A DNA stretch of 22,475 nt from Actinomycetes bacterium (GTDB taxonomy: Bacteria > Actinomycetota > Actinomycetes > Actinomycetales > Cellulomonadaceae): positions 1 through 22,475 of the forward strand of contig JAEWYD010000276.1 of the NCBI GenBank assembly GCA_023462275.1, written 5' to 3'. Made by a program: the position numbers and the translations under genes. The stretch's first letter is position 1, and each line of letters starts with the position of its first letter. Shown here piece after piece: positions 8,068 through 15,990 of this stretch. Under the pieces are notes generated by a model. It was not told where the DNA came from and ran no database searches. It worked only from the letters and a program-made list of their open reading frames with translations.

Positions 8068-10371
8068 ATGGGCGCCGTCCGGCGGCATCAGGACCTGGTC
8101 GTGCTCGCCCTCGCTGCGGCGCTGCTCGGCGCGGGCGGGCTGGCGTGGGCGCTCGACGCACCGGGCGCGGCTGACGCCCTCTGGGCGGCCGGCGCCGTCG
8201 TCGGCCTGCTCTTCGCGCTCGCCGCGATGGGCGAGGCGCTCCGCGACCGGCGTCCGACGGTCGACGTCGTCGCCGTGCTGGCTCTCGCGGGTGCGCTGTG
8301 GGTCGGTGAGCCGCTGGCCGGTGCCATCATCACCGCGATGCTGGCCACCGGGCAGGTGCTCGAGGAGCGCGCTGCCGCCCGGGCGAGACGCGAGCTGAGC
8401 CTCCTGACGGCGCGCGCGCCGCGGATGGCGCGGCGGCTCACCCCGCACGGTGTGGTCGACGTCCCGGTCGAGGACGTCGCCGTGGGGGAGCGGCTGCTCG
8501 TGGCCACGGGCGCGGTCGTGCCGGTCGACGGGCGCCTCGCCGGCCCGGCGACGTTCGACGAGTCGGCACTCACGGGGGAGTCCGCCCCCGCCGAGCGCCC
8601 GGCCGGCGACGACGTCCGGTCCGGCGTGGTCAACCTCGGACCGCCGGTCGAGATCGCCACGACCACGACGGCCGCGACGTCGACGTACGCCGCGCTCGTC
8701 CGACTGGTGGCGGAGGCGCAGGCGACGTCGGCGCCGTTCGTCCGGATCGCCGACCGGTGGGCCGTCGGGTTTGTGCCGCTGACGCTCGTGCTGGCGGGAG
8801 TCGCGTGGTGGGCCGCCGGCGACCCGGTGCGGGCGGTCGCCGTGCTGGTCGTCGCCACCCCGTGCCCGTTGCTCCTGGCCGCGCCCATCGCCATCGTCTC
8901 GGGCCTGTCGCGGTCGGCGCGCCTGGGCGTCGTGGTCAAGGGCGGCGCCGCGCTCGAGCGGCTCGCCGCCGGGCGTGTCGTCGTGTTCGACAAGACCGGC
9001 ACGCTCACGCGCGGCCGACCCGCCGTGACCGACGTCGTGCCGCGGCCGGGCGCCGACCCGGACGAGGGCCTGCGGCTGGCCGCGAGCCTGGACCAGGTCT
9101 CGGCCCACGTGCTGGCCGGCCCGATCGTCGAGGCCGCGCTCGGGCGCGGGCTGCGCCTGGACCTGCCGTCCGACGTCGAGGAGTCGCCCGCGCGCGGGGT
9201 GAGCGGCCGGGTCGACGGCGCCGTGGTGCGCGTCGGCCGGCCCGACTGGATCACGGGCTCGCGCCCCGACCGCTGGGTGCGTCAGGTGCGCCGCCGCGCC
9301 GACCTGGACGGCTCCATGAGCGTCCTCGTCGAGGTGGACGGCGCCCTGGCCGTCGCGTTGCTCCTGCACGATCCCATCCGTCCCGACGCGCCCCGCATGG
9401 TGCGTGCCCTGCGTGCGGCCGGCGTCGCCCGCGTCGTGCTGGCGACGGGGGACCGGGCCGACGTCGCGGACATGGTCGGCCGGATCGTCGGGGTCGACAC
9501 CGTGCTCGCCGACTGCGACCCGGCGGACAAGCTCGCCGCGCTCGGGCGGGAGGCGCGGCACGGTCCGACGATCATGGTGGGCGACGGGATCAACGACGCC
9601 CCGGCGTTGGCGGCAGCGGACGTGGGGGTGGCCCTGGCCGCGCGCGGCGCCACGGCGTCGTCGGAAGCGGCGGACGTCGTCCTCACCGTCGACCGGGTGG
9701 ACGCCCTGGCCGACGCGATCCTCGTGGCGCGGCGGTCGCGACGCATCGCGCTCGAGTCGGTCGCCATGGGCATGGGCCTGTCCCTGGCCGCGATGGCCGC
9801 AGCGGCGCTGGGCTGGCTGACGCCGCCGGTCGGCGCCGCGCTCCAGGAGGTCATCGACCTGCTCGCGATCGCGATCGCGCTGCGCGCGCTGCTGCCCGGG
9901 CGCCTGCACACCGTCCAGCTGTCCGAGGACGACCGGCACACCCTCGCGCTGCTCCGGACCGAGCACGAGGGTCTCGCCCCGCTCGTCGAGCGCGTCGCGG
10001 CCGTCGCCGACGACCTCTCGACGCGGAGCCCGCGGATCGCCGACGCGCGGGCGCTCCTCGACGCGCTCGAGCGCGACCTGCTTCCGCACGAGCGCGCGGA
10101 CGAGGAGCTGCTCGTGCCGCTCGTCGCGCGTGCGCTGGGCAGCCACGAGGCGGTGGCGGCGCTGAGCCGGACGCACGCCGAGATCGAGCACCAGGTCAGC
10201 CGCCTGCGCCGCCTGCTCGACAGCGTGGCGGCCGACCCGCACGAGCCCATCACCACGGCCGACGTCGTCGAGCTCCGGCGGCTCCTGTACGGGCTCTACG
10301 CGGTGCTGAAGTTCCACAACGCCCAGGAGGACGAGGGCGCGTTCAGCCTCGCGCCGACGGGAGCGCGCTGA
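8068..10371 (+). CDS. P1B-5-type metal ATPase with C-terminal hemerythrin domain
   Basis: A 767-residue metal-pumping P-type ATPase. The actuator motif is TGES (169-172), the membrane metal motif is TPCP (264-267), the phosphorylation site is DKTGT (D308) and the hinge is GDGIND (505-510). It has no N-terminal metal-binding domain; membrane helices start at about residue 8. TPCP plus a C-terminal hemerythrin-like domain defines the P1B-5 subgroup, whose studied member (Sinorhizobium Nia) responds to Ni and Fe. The hemerythrin part (about 620-767) has candidate di-iron ligands H633, H674, E678, H703 or H708, H750 and E754. The usual Ser-x-His-Pro loop reads SAHVLA. The promoter suggests a leaderless message. 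The following diffusion facilitator may share the transcript, 68 bases on. Export of Fe(II) or Ni(II) from the cytoplasm, with the domain sensing O2 or iron, is inference. Confidence 0.9.
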   Translation: MGAVRRHQDLVVLALAAALLGAGGLAWALDAPGAADALWAAGAVVGLLFALAAMGEALRDRRPTVDVVAVLALAGALWVGEPLAGAIITAMLATGQVLEERAAARARRELSLLTARAPRMARRLTPHGVVDVPVEDVAVGERLLVATGAVVPVDGRLAGPATFDESALTGESAPAERPAGDDVRSGVVNLGPPVEIATTTTAATSTYAALVRLVAEAQATSAPFVRIADRWAVGFVPLTLVLAGVAWWAAGDPVRAVAVLVVATPCPLLLAAPIAIVSGLSRSARLGVVVKGGAALERLAAGRVVVFDKTGTLTRGRPAVTDVVPRPGADPDEGLRLAASLDQVSAHVLAGPIVEAALGRGLRLDLPSDVEESPARGVSGRVDGAVVRVGRPDWITGSRPDRWVRQVRRRADLDGSMSVLVEVDGALAVALLLHDPIRPDAPRMVRALRAAGVARVVLATGDRADVADMVGRIVGVDTVLADCDPADKLAALGREARHGPTIMVGDGINDAPALAAADVGVALAARGATASSEAADVVLTVDRVDALADAILVARRSRRIALESVAMGMGLSLAAMAAAALGWLTPPVGAALQEVIDLLAIAIALRALLPGRLHTVQLSEDDRHTLALLRTEHEGLAPLVERVAAVADDLSTRSPRIADARALLDALERDLLPHERADEELLVPLVARALGSHEAVAALSRTHAEIEHQVSRLRRLLDSVAADPHEPITTADVVELRRLLYGLYAVLKFHNAQEDEGAFSLAPTGAR

Positions 10372-10439
10372 ACGACCGGCGCGTCGTCGCGCAAGCAGCG
10401 GGATCATCGTCCGCGTCACCCGCGTGGAGGGAGTTGCCC

Positions 10440-11351
10440 GTGGCCGCAGGGCCGAGCAAGGGAGCCGTCGTCGACGGCGAGGTGCGGTTGATCCGCTACA
10501 TGGTGCTGTCGCTCGCTGCCGCGGTGGCCAGCATGGCGCTGAAGGCCCTCGCCGCCTGGATCACCGGTTCAGTCGGGTTCCTCTCCGACGCGCTCGAGTC
10601 GTCCGTGAACCTGGTGGCCGCGATCGTCGCCATCCTCGCGCTGCGAGTCGCCGAGCGCCCACCGGACGAGACGCACGACTTCGGCCACGGCAAGGCCGAG
10701 TACGTCTCCGCGCTCGTCGAGGGAGCGATGATCTTCCTCGCGGCTGCGGCCATCGTGTGGACGTCGGTCGACCGGCTCATCCACCCGGTCGCCGTGGAGC
10801 GCGCGGGCGTCGGCCTCGTGCTGACGACCGCGGCGTCGCTGCTCAACCTCGGCGTCGGGCTGCTGCTCCTGCGCACTGGACGCCGGCACCGGTCGATCAC
10901 GCTGGTGGCCGACGGCAAGCACCTGCTCACGGACGTGCGGACGTCGGGTGGGGTGCTCGTGGGCATGGTCCTCGTCGCTGTCACGGGCTGGGCGCCGCTG
11001 GACCCGGTCGTCGCGCTCGCGGTCGGGGTGAACATCCTGGTGACGGGCTACGGCCTCGCGCGCCGGGCCCTCTCCGGGCTGCTCAGCGCGCGGCTCCCCG
11101 TCGAGGACCTCGCGCAGGTCGAGGCGGTCCTGGCGCGCTTCCGGGACGACGACGTCGAGGTCACCTCGGTGCGGAGCGTCGAGTCGGGCCGGCAACGGCT
11201 CGTCGCGCTCGACGTCGCCGTCCCGGGTTCGTGGACCATCGACCGCGCCCACGCGCTGTGCGACGACCTCGAGGCCGCGCTGGCCGAGGCGCTCCCGCGG
11301 TGTGTGACCCTCGTGCACGTCGAGCCCCGCGCCGCCCGCGCGGCGACCTGA
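10440..11351 (+). CDS. Cation diffusion facilitator (CDF) metal transporter
   Basis: A 303-residue CDF transporter. Hydrophobic helices begin at about residue 20. Helix 2 carries GFLSDALESSVN, followed by the conserved loop PPDETHDFGHGKAEY, and helix 5 carries DGKHLLTDV, which holds an HxxxD site. A cytoplasmic beta-alpha domain closes the protein (about 215-300). CDF proteins exchange divalent metal for protons. By alignment with ZitB the helix 2 site would read ExxxN rather than HxxxD, so Zn specificity is doubtful; Fe(II), Mn(II), Co(II) or Ni(II) are alternatives. The start is GTG at 10440, preceded by GGAGGGAG. It follows the P1B ATPase by 68 bases and probably works on the same metal. 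Its stop is 3 bases from that of the converging methyltransferase. Confidence 0.88.
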   Translation: MAAGPSKGAVVDGEVRLIRYMVLSLAAAVASMALKALAAWITGSVGFLSDALESSVNLVAAIVAILALRVAERPPDETHDFGHGKAEYVSALVEGAMIFLAAAAIVWTSVDRLIHPVAVERAGVGLVLTTAASLLNLGVGLLLLRTGRRHRSITLVADGKHLLTDVRTSGGVLVGMVLVAVTGWAPLDPVVALAVGVNILVTGYGLARRALSGLLSARLPVEDLAQVEAVLARFRDDDVEVTSVRSVESGRQRLVALDVAVPGSWTIDRAHALCDDLEAALAEALPRCVTLVHVEPRAARAAT

Positions 11352-11354
11352 CGG

Positions 11355-12020
11355 TCAGCGGATGTGACGCTCAGCGGACCCGTCGGTCGCGGCCTCTTCG
11401 TCCGGTCTCGTGCCCCGCACGAAGAGGCAGGGTGGCCGACCGAGGACCGACGCCTCGACGTCGACGAAGCCCGCCTCCTCGGCAAGCCGGCGGGCGTCCG
11501 CGGGGCTCCACACCCACTGCCCCCACGGGTCCACCCGGCCCGTCGCGGGCGGCCGGCGCACCGCGTCGCAGAAGACGACGCCGAGGCGCCCGCCCGGCCG
11601 GAGCACGCGGCGCATCTCGAGCAGCGCCGCGGGCGGGTCCGCGAGGAACTTCATGCAGTGCATCGAGGTGACCACGGTGAACGTCCCGTCGGGCCAGGGC
11701 AGGGCGGCGGCGTCGCCGGTCACCACCTCCGCCGTGCCGGCCCGGATGCGCCCGGCCAGCCGCTCCCGCGCACGCTCCACCTGCAACGGCGACGCGTCGA
11801 TCCCGGCGACCCGCCGGGCCGAGCCGGCGTGCGTGCCCAGCATGGCGGCCGATCCGCACCCGACGTCGAGCACGTCGTCGTCGGCCGTGATCTGGAGCGT
11901 CGACGCGATGAGCGCGTAGTTGCCGCGGTTGATGCGGAGCATCATGCGGGCGCCGAAGCGCCCGAGCGCGCCGCGGGGGACTCCCGCCGTCCGCCACCAG
12001 AACGTCCTGCGCACGCCCAT
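11355..12020 (-). CDS. Class I SAM-dependent methyltransferase, substrate unknown
   Basis: A 221-residue soluble methyltransferase. Motif I is VLDVGCGSAAML (near 50), then the acidic loop GIDASPLQVERAR, GDAAALPWPDGTF near 105, and RRVLRPGGRLGVVF near 145: the standard methyltransf_11 layout. The N-terminus (MGVRRTFWWRT...RFGARMML) is a short helix. The start chosen is ATG at 12020 after a G-run. An in-frame ATG at 12089 would make 244 residues and lies 4 bases after TAGGCT (12099-12094), a possible -10 box, so a longer leaderless product cannot be excluded. The gene stands alone and converges with the CDF gene. The substrate cannot be named; small-molecule methylation is the most that can be said. 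Confidence 0.82.
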   Translation of the reverse strand: MGVRRTFWWRTAGVPRGALGRFGARMMLRINRGNYALIASTLQITADDDVLDVGCGSAAMLGTHAGSARRVAGIDASPLQVERARERLAGRIRAGTAEVVTGDAAALPWPDGTFTVVTSMHCMKFLADPPAALLEMRRVLRPGGRLGVVFCDAVRRPPATGRVDPWGQWVWSPADARRLAEEAGFVDVEASVLGRPPCLFVRGTRPDEEAATDGSAERHIR

Positions 12021-12267
12021 CTCACACCCCCCGGCGCGGGCGGGCGACCGGTCGAGGTACGACGCCGTCGGCGCCCACCCACGCGCCATGATCAGCCTAG
12101 CGAGCCGGGCCGGTTCCGGGACCGGGGTCGCTCTCGGGCGCCCGCGCACGCCCGTCCGGGCGACGTTCGCCGGGACCGCTCAACCAAGGTCGGCTTCCCG
12201 CCGATGAGAGACCAGGAGCGGTGGCTCACGGCGGCCGGTGCACGCAGGAGCACAGACGGAGGTGCGG

Positions 12268-13503
12268 GTGGACGACGCCCGGCGAGCCCAGGTGGTGCCA
12301 CGGGCGGACGCGACGCCCGGGTCGACGGCGCCCGAGGGCGACGACGGCGGCCCCGCCGCGCCACCCAGACGGCACAGCCACTCCGGCCACCGCGGCTGGC
12401 TGCGGCGGAGCATCTTCGAGACCGGCCCGCTCCCGCCGATCGTGGTCATCGTCTGCGCCATGGTCGTCGTCGCGCTGCTCACCTTCCGCCTCGCTGGCCA
12501 CGCGAGCGCGATCTTCCACGCGTTCTACCTGCCCGTCGTGCTGGCGGCGAACCGCTTCCGGTGGCGGGGCGCGCTGGTCACCGGGGTCCTCGCGGGGCTC
12601 CTGTCCGGGCCGCTGCGACCGGTGAACGACGCGGCCGGACCCGCGCAGCAGACCTGGGCGTGGGCGCTGCGGCTCCTGGCGTTCTGCCTGGTGGGCCTGC
12701 TGGTGGCGTGGCTCTCGCGCGAGTCCTCCAGCTCGATCGCCACGGTGATCCGCGAACGCGGCAAGGCACGCGCCCTGCGCGAGACGATCGCCCACGGGAC
12801 GCTCGACGCGCACTACCAGCCGATCACCGACCTGGGCTCCGGCGAGGTGGTGGGCTTCGAGGCGCTGTGCCGCTGGACGCACCCGGTGGACGGGCCGATC
12901 CCGCCGTCGGAGTTCATCCCGCTGGCCGAGCGGACCGGCGTCGTCATCCCGCTCGGTCGGTACATGCTGCGCCGAGCGGCCGCCCAAGCAGCGGCCTGGC
13001 ACGCCGAGGGCGGGAGCACCCTGCTGCTCACGGTCAACGTGTCCGCCGAGCAGCTCGTCCGCCCGGACCTGCTCGACGACGTCGCGGCAGCGCTCGACGC
13101 GGCGCGGCTCGAGCCGGCGCACCTGTGCCTGGAGATCACGGAGACCGCGATCATCCGCGACCCGGTGGCGGCGATGGTGACCGTGCGGGCCGCGCGCGAT
13201 CGTGGCGTCCTGGTGGCGCTGGACGACTTCGGCACGGGCCAGTCCTCGCTGACGTACCTGCGGAGCTTCCCGGTCGACATCATCAAGATCGACAAGTCGT
13301 TCGTCGACGACGTCGACGTCGACCCGCAGGCGGCCGCACTGGTGCGGACCATCATCGAGCTCGCGCACGCGCTCGGGGCCACGACCATCGCCGAGGGCAT
13401 CGAGCGCGAGTCGCAGCTCGAGTGCCTGCGGCGCCTCGGGTGCGACAAGGGGCAGGGCTACCTGCTCGGCCGGCCCGCGCCCCCGGAGAGCGTCGCCTGG
13501 TGA
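12268..13503 (+). CDS. Membrane-bound EAL-domain c-di-GMP phosphodiesterase
   Basis: About 411 residues. A basic, disordered N-terminus (about 1-45) is followed by roughly four membrane helices (about 50-150) and an EAL domain from about 165 to the end. All main catalytic signatures are present: FEALCRW, VNVSAEQL, LEITETAI, ALDDFGTG, IIKIDKSFV, IAEGIE and GQGYLLGRP. It should therefore hydrolyse c-di-GMP to pGpG. There is no GGDEF domain, so it is a phosphodiesterase only. The membrane part looks like a small MASE-type sensor, with no recognised ligand. GTG at 12268 is preferred because GGAGG ends 5 bases before it; GTG at 12238 and 12262 are in frame. It ends at a strong hairpin terminator. 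The 247 bases before it hold the methyltransferase promoter region and nothing else I recognise. Confidence 0.88.
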   Translation: MDDARRAQVVPRADATPGSTAPEGDDGGPAAPPRRHSHSGHRGWLRRSIFETGPLPPIVVIVCAMVVVALLTFRLAGHASAIFHAFYLPVVLAANRFRWRGALVTGVLAGLLSGPLRPVNDAAGPAQQTWAWALRLLAFCLVGLLVAWLSRESSSSIATVIRERGKARALRETIAHGTLDAHYQPITDLGSGEVVGFEALCRWTHPVDGPIPPSEFIPLAERTGVVIPLGRYMLRRAAAQAAAWHAEGGSTLLLTVNVSAEQLVRPDLLDDVAAALDAARLEPAHLCLEITETAIIRDPVAAMVTVRAARDRGVLVALDDFGTGQSSLTYLRSFPVDIIKIDKSFVDDVDVDPQAAALVRTIIELAHALGATTIAEGIERESQLECLRRLGCDKGQGYLLGRPAPPESVAW

Positions 13504-13505
13504 CG

Positions 13506-13535
13506 GACGCCCCGCCGGCGTACCGGCGGGGCGTC
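13506..13535. terminator. Strong bidirectional hairpin terminator
   Basis: A perfect 13-base inverted repeat (GACGCCCCGCCGG / CCGGCGGGGCGTC) with a CGTA loop fills the gap between the stops of the EAL gene (13503) and the converging lipoprotein gene (13543). It lacks a clear U-tract, as is common in GC-rich actinobacteria, and should work from both sides. Confidence 0.85.
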
Positions 13536-13542
13536 GAGGCCG

Positions 13543-14556
13543 TCACTCGGCCGGCAGGACGAGGCTCGAGATGTCGATCGGCTCGTCGATCATGCCGTTC
13601 GCGAGCATGAACTCCTCGGTCTTCTTCATCGCGTCGATGTCGTCGGGCCGCACGTCGGCATCGAAGTCGTACATGCCGTACATCGCGCTGACGGCCTCGG
13701 GCGCGAGCCCCGTCTCGTCAGCGGCCATGGCGAGCACCTCGTCCTCGTGCGCGGCCATGTAGTCCAGGACCGCCCGGTGCGCCGTGCGGAAGGTCGCGAC
13801 GGCCTCCGGGTGCTCCTGGGCGAACTCCCGGGTCGTGGCGACGACGATGGTGGCGCCCACGAGCCCCTCGCCGTTCGTGACCTGGCGGAAGCCTTCCGAC
13901 ACCATCTGGCTGGCCGCGGGGCCGGCGAGGAGGGCGACGTCCACGCTGCCGCCGGCGAGGGCGGCCTGCGCGGCGGGGATCGTCATGTCGACGAAGTTCA
14001 CGTCGTCGGCGCCGAACCCACCCGTGGCGAGGTAGGCGAGGAGCAGCTCGTGCAGGATCGTGCCCTTGGGCCCGCCCACCGTCTTGCCGACCAGGTCAGC
14101 CGGCGACGTCGGGCCGTTCGCGCCGGTGATCAGCGTGAACGCCTCGGGGGAGCGGCTGTAGGTGTCGAGGATCGCGACGTCCGCGCCGCCCGCAGCGGCG
14201 AGGATGACGGACGTGGCGCCGACGCCGAAGAGGACCTGGACGTCCCCGGACGCCAGGGCGGCGGTCTGCTCGGGTCCGGTGGTCAGCTCGGCGTAGGACA
14301 CCGTCGCGCCGCCCGCGCCGAACGCGTCCTCGAACGTGCCGAGGCGCTTGCCGGCGATCGACGGGACGTTCAGGGGCGAGGTGACGTACGTCATCGTCAG
14401 CGAGTCGATGCCGAGGTCGGGTGCAGCCGTGGCGGTCTGCGCCGACTGGGCGGAGGCGTCCGGGGTCGTGGCCTCCTGGGCGGGGGACGAGGTGCACGCC
14501 GCGGCGGTGGCGCTGAGCGCCATCACCGCGAGGAGTGCGAGGGTCTTCTTCACCAT
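13543..14556 (-). CDS. ABC transporter substrate-binding lipoprotein, NitT/TauT type
   Basis: A 337-residue lipoprotein. MVKKTLALLAVMALSATAAAC is a signal peptide ending in a lipobox with the modified Cys at residue 21, followed by a Ser/Thr/Ala-rich linker. The body resembles NMT1/TauA-like binding proteins: TYVTSPLNVPSIAGK, VQVLFGVGATSVI, DLVGKTVGGPKGTILHE and AALAGGSVDVALLAGP match their two-lobed pattern. It would capture a small organic anion or similar ligand outside the cell. The ATG at 14556 has AGAAGGA about 7 bases upstream and overlaps the ATPase stop by 7 bases. It is the last gene of the hydE-hydF operon, ahead of a strong terminator. The ligand is unknown: nitrate, sulfonate, thiamine-precursor and other ligands occur in this family. 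Confidence 0.87.
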   Translation of the reverse strand: MVKKTLALLAVMALSATAAACTSSPAQEATTPDASAQSAQTATAAPDLGIDSLTMTYVTSPLNVPSIAGKRLGTFEDAFGAGGATVSYAELTTGPEQTAALASGDVQVLFGVGATSVILAAAGGADVAILDTYSRSPEAFTLITGANGPTSPADLVGKTVGGPKGTILHELLLAYLATGGFGADDVNFVDMTIPAAQAALAGGSVDVALLAGPAASQMVSEGFRQVTNGEGLVGATIVVATTREFAQEHPEAVATFRTAHRAVLDYMAAHEDEVLAMAADETGLAPEAVSAMYGMYDFDADVRPDDIDAMKKTEEFMLANGMIDEPIDISSLVLPAE

Positions 14557-15248
14557 GGTGTGTCCTTCTGGATCGTCGAGCGGATGAGGGCGGTCAGCTG
14601 GGGGTCGTGGTCGCGCACGCGGTCGTGGTCGTGGACGACGTCGTGGTCGGCGGCGATGCGCCCGTCCTCCAGGACGACGACGCGGTCGCCCAGGTAGAGG
14701 GCCTCGGAGATGCTGTGCGTCACGAACAGGACGGTGGTGCCCTGCCCGCGTTGCAGGCGGAGCAGCTGGTCCTGCATCGCCTCGCGGGTGATCTGGTCGA
14801 GGGCGGCGAACGGCTCGTCCATGAGCACGAGGCTCGGCTCGTCGGCGAGCGCGCGGGCGAGGGCCACCCGGTGCTGCATGCCGCCGGAGAGCTGGTGGGG
14901 GAGGGCGCGCTCGAAGCCGCGCAGGCCGGTCATGGCGACCAGGCGCTGCGTGTCGACGCGCCGCCCGAGCCCGAAGCGGATGTTCGCCTCGGTGGTCAAC
15001 CATGGCATCAGGCGGGGCTCCTGGAAGACGACGCCGATGCGGGCCCCGTGCGTGTCGATCGTCCCGGCGTCTGGCCGCTCCAGCCCGGCGATCAGCCGCA
15101 GCAGCGTCGTCTTGCCGCAGCCGCTCGCGCCCAGGACGGCGGTGATGCCGGGCCTCTGCACCAGGTCGAGCCCGTCGAGCACCCGCACGGTCCGGTCCGC
15201 GAGGGCGTAGCTCTTCGAGAGCCCGTGGATCTCAACGCCAGCTGTCAT
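14550..15248 (-). CDS. ABC transporter ATPase, NitT/TauT type
   Basis: A 232-residue ATPase subunit. Walker A is GASGCGKTTL (about 40-49), the Q-loop VVFQEPRLMPW, the signature LSGGMQHR, Walker B LVLMDEP, the D-loop AALD and the switch His in VTHS. The Q-loop sequence is typical of nitrate/sulfonate/taurine importers (SsuB/TauB). The C-terminus carries a His/Asp-rich stretch (DHDVVHDHDRVRDHD), unusual for the family and possibly metal-binding or just low complexity. The ATG start at 15248 overlaps the permease gene by 17 bases and the stop overlaps the lipoprotein gene by 7, so expression is tightly coupled. It drives import through the adjacent permease. Confidence 0.92.
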   Translation of the reverse strand: MTAGVEIHGLSKSYALADRTVRVLDGLDLVQRPGITAVLGASGCGKTTLLRLIAGLERPDAGTIDTHGARIGVVFQEPRLMPWLTTEANIRFGLGRRVDTQRLVAMTGLRGFERALPHQLSGGMQHRVALARALADEPSLVLMDEPFAALDQITREAMQDQLLRLQRGQGTTVLFVTHSISEALYLGDRVVVLEDGRIAADHDVVHDHDRVRDHDPQLTALIRSTIQKDTPW

Positions 15249-15990
15249 CGATCCCCCAGCGCAGGGCGCGCCGCACGAGCAGCGCGAACAGGCGGTCCGA
15301 GGCCATCCCGATGAGTCCGATGGCGACGATGCCGACGATCACCTTGTCGGATCGGGACATCTCCTGGGCGTCCAGCACGAGGTACCCGAGGCCCGACGCG
15401 GCCGCGATCATCTCGGCCCCCACCAGAGCGCGCCACGCGTAGCCGAGGCTGATCCGCATCCCGACGAGGATGTCCGGCACGGCGCTCGGTAGCCGGATGA
15501 GCAGCAGCGTGCGGGCCGGCGAGAAGTGCCGCACCGCGCCGACGTCGAGCAGCTGGGGGCTGCAGGCCCGCAAGCCCTTCGTGGTGCTCATGTACATCGG
15601 GAAGAAGGCGGTGAGCACGATCACGACGAGCTTCGCCGTCTCCCCGATGCCGAACCACACGATGAGCAGGGGGATCAGGGCCAGCGGGGGCACGTTGCGC
15701 AGGAAGCTGAGGACCGGGGTGAGGTACGCCGTCGGGCGCGGCAGGGCCGAGCCGAGCATCCCGAGGGTGAACGCCAGGCCGAAGGCGATGCCGAAGCCTG
15801 CGGCCACACGGCCGAGGCTGACGACGACGTGCTCGGGCAGCTCGCCGCTCGTCGTCATCGCGACGGCGGCGTGCCAGACCCGCTCGGGCGGCGGGAGGAC
15901 GTAAGCGGTCCACAGGTGCAGCGCGCTGAGTGCCCACCAGACCGCGACGACCGCCGCCGCCACCACGAGACCCCGGACGAACGACCTCAT
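15232..15990 (-). CDS. ABC transporter permease, SsuC/TauC type
   Basis: A 252-residue membrane protein with about six hydrophobic helices. The first begins right after MRSFVRG. The cytoplasmic coupling loop reads WRALVGAEMIAAASGLGYLV, the EAA-like motif of SsuC/TauC permeases. FLRNVPPLALIPLLIVWFGIGETAK and FPMYMSTTKGL are also typical. Its ATG overlaps the hydF stop as ATGA, so ribosomes finishing hydF can start here. This overlap is the strongest sequence evidence that the importer is expressed with the hydrogenase maturation genes. The substrate is unknown. Confidence 0.92.
   Translation of the reverse strand: MRSFVRGLVVAAAVVAVWWALSALHLWTAYVLPPPERVWHAAVAMTTSGELPEHVVVSLGRVAAGFGIAFGLAFTLGMLGSALPRPTAYLTPVLSFLRNVPPLALIPLLIVWFGIGETAKLVVIVLTAFFPMYMSTTKGLRACSPQLLDVGAVRHFSPARTLLLIRLPSAVPDILVGMRISLGYAWRALVGAEMIAAASGLGYLVLDAQEMSRSDKVIVGIVAIGLIGMASDRLFALLVRRALRWGIDDSWR

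Noticed and set aside
7420..10419. A 999-codon minus-strand frame across the metal ATPase gene
   Set aside because: Low-complexity Arg/Gly/Asp-rich translation, antisense to a well-recognised ATPase; a product of high GC at third positions.
8757..10439. Upstream extension of the CDF gene by more than 500 codons
   Set aside because: It overlaps the ATPase in another frame; the CDF start with GGAGGGAG at 10440 gives the normal family length.
14557..15003. Extension of the substrate-binding protein upstream of its lipobox
   Set aside because: It overlaps the ATPase gene out of frame; the lipoprotein signal peptide marks the real N-terminus.
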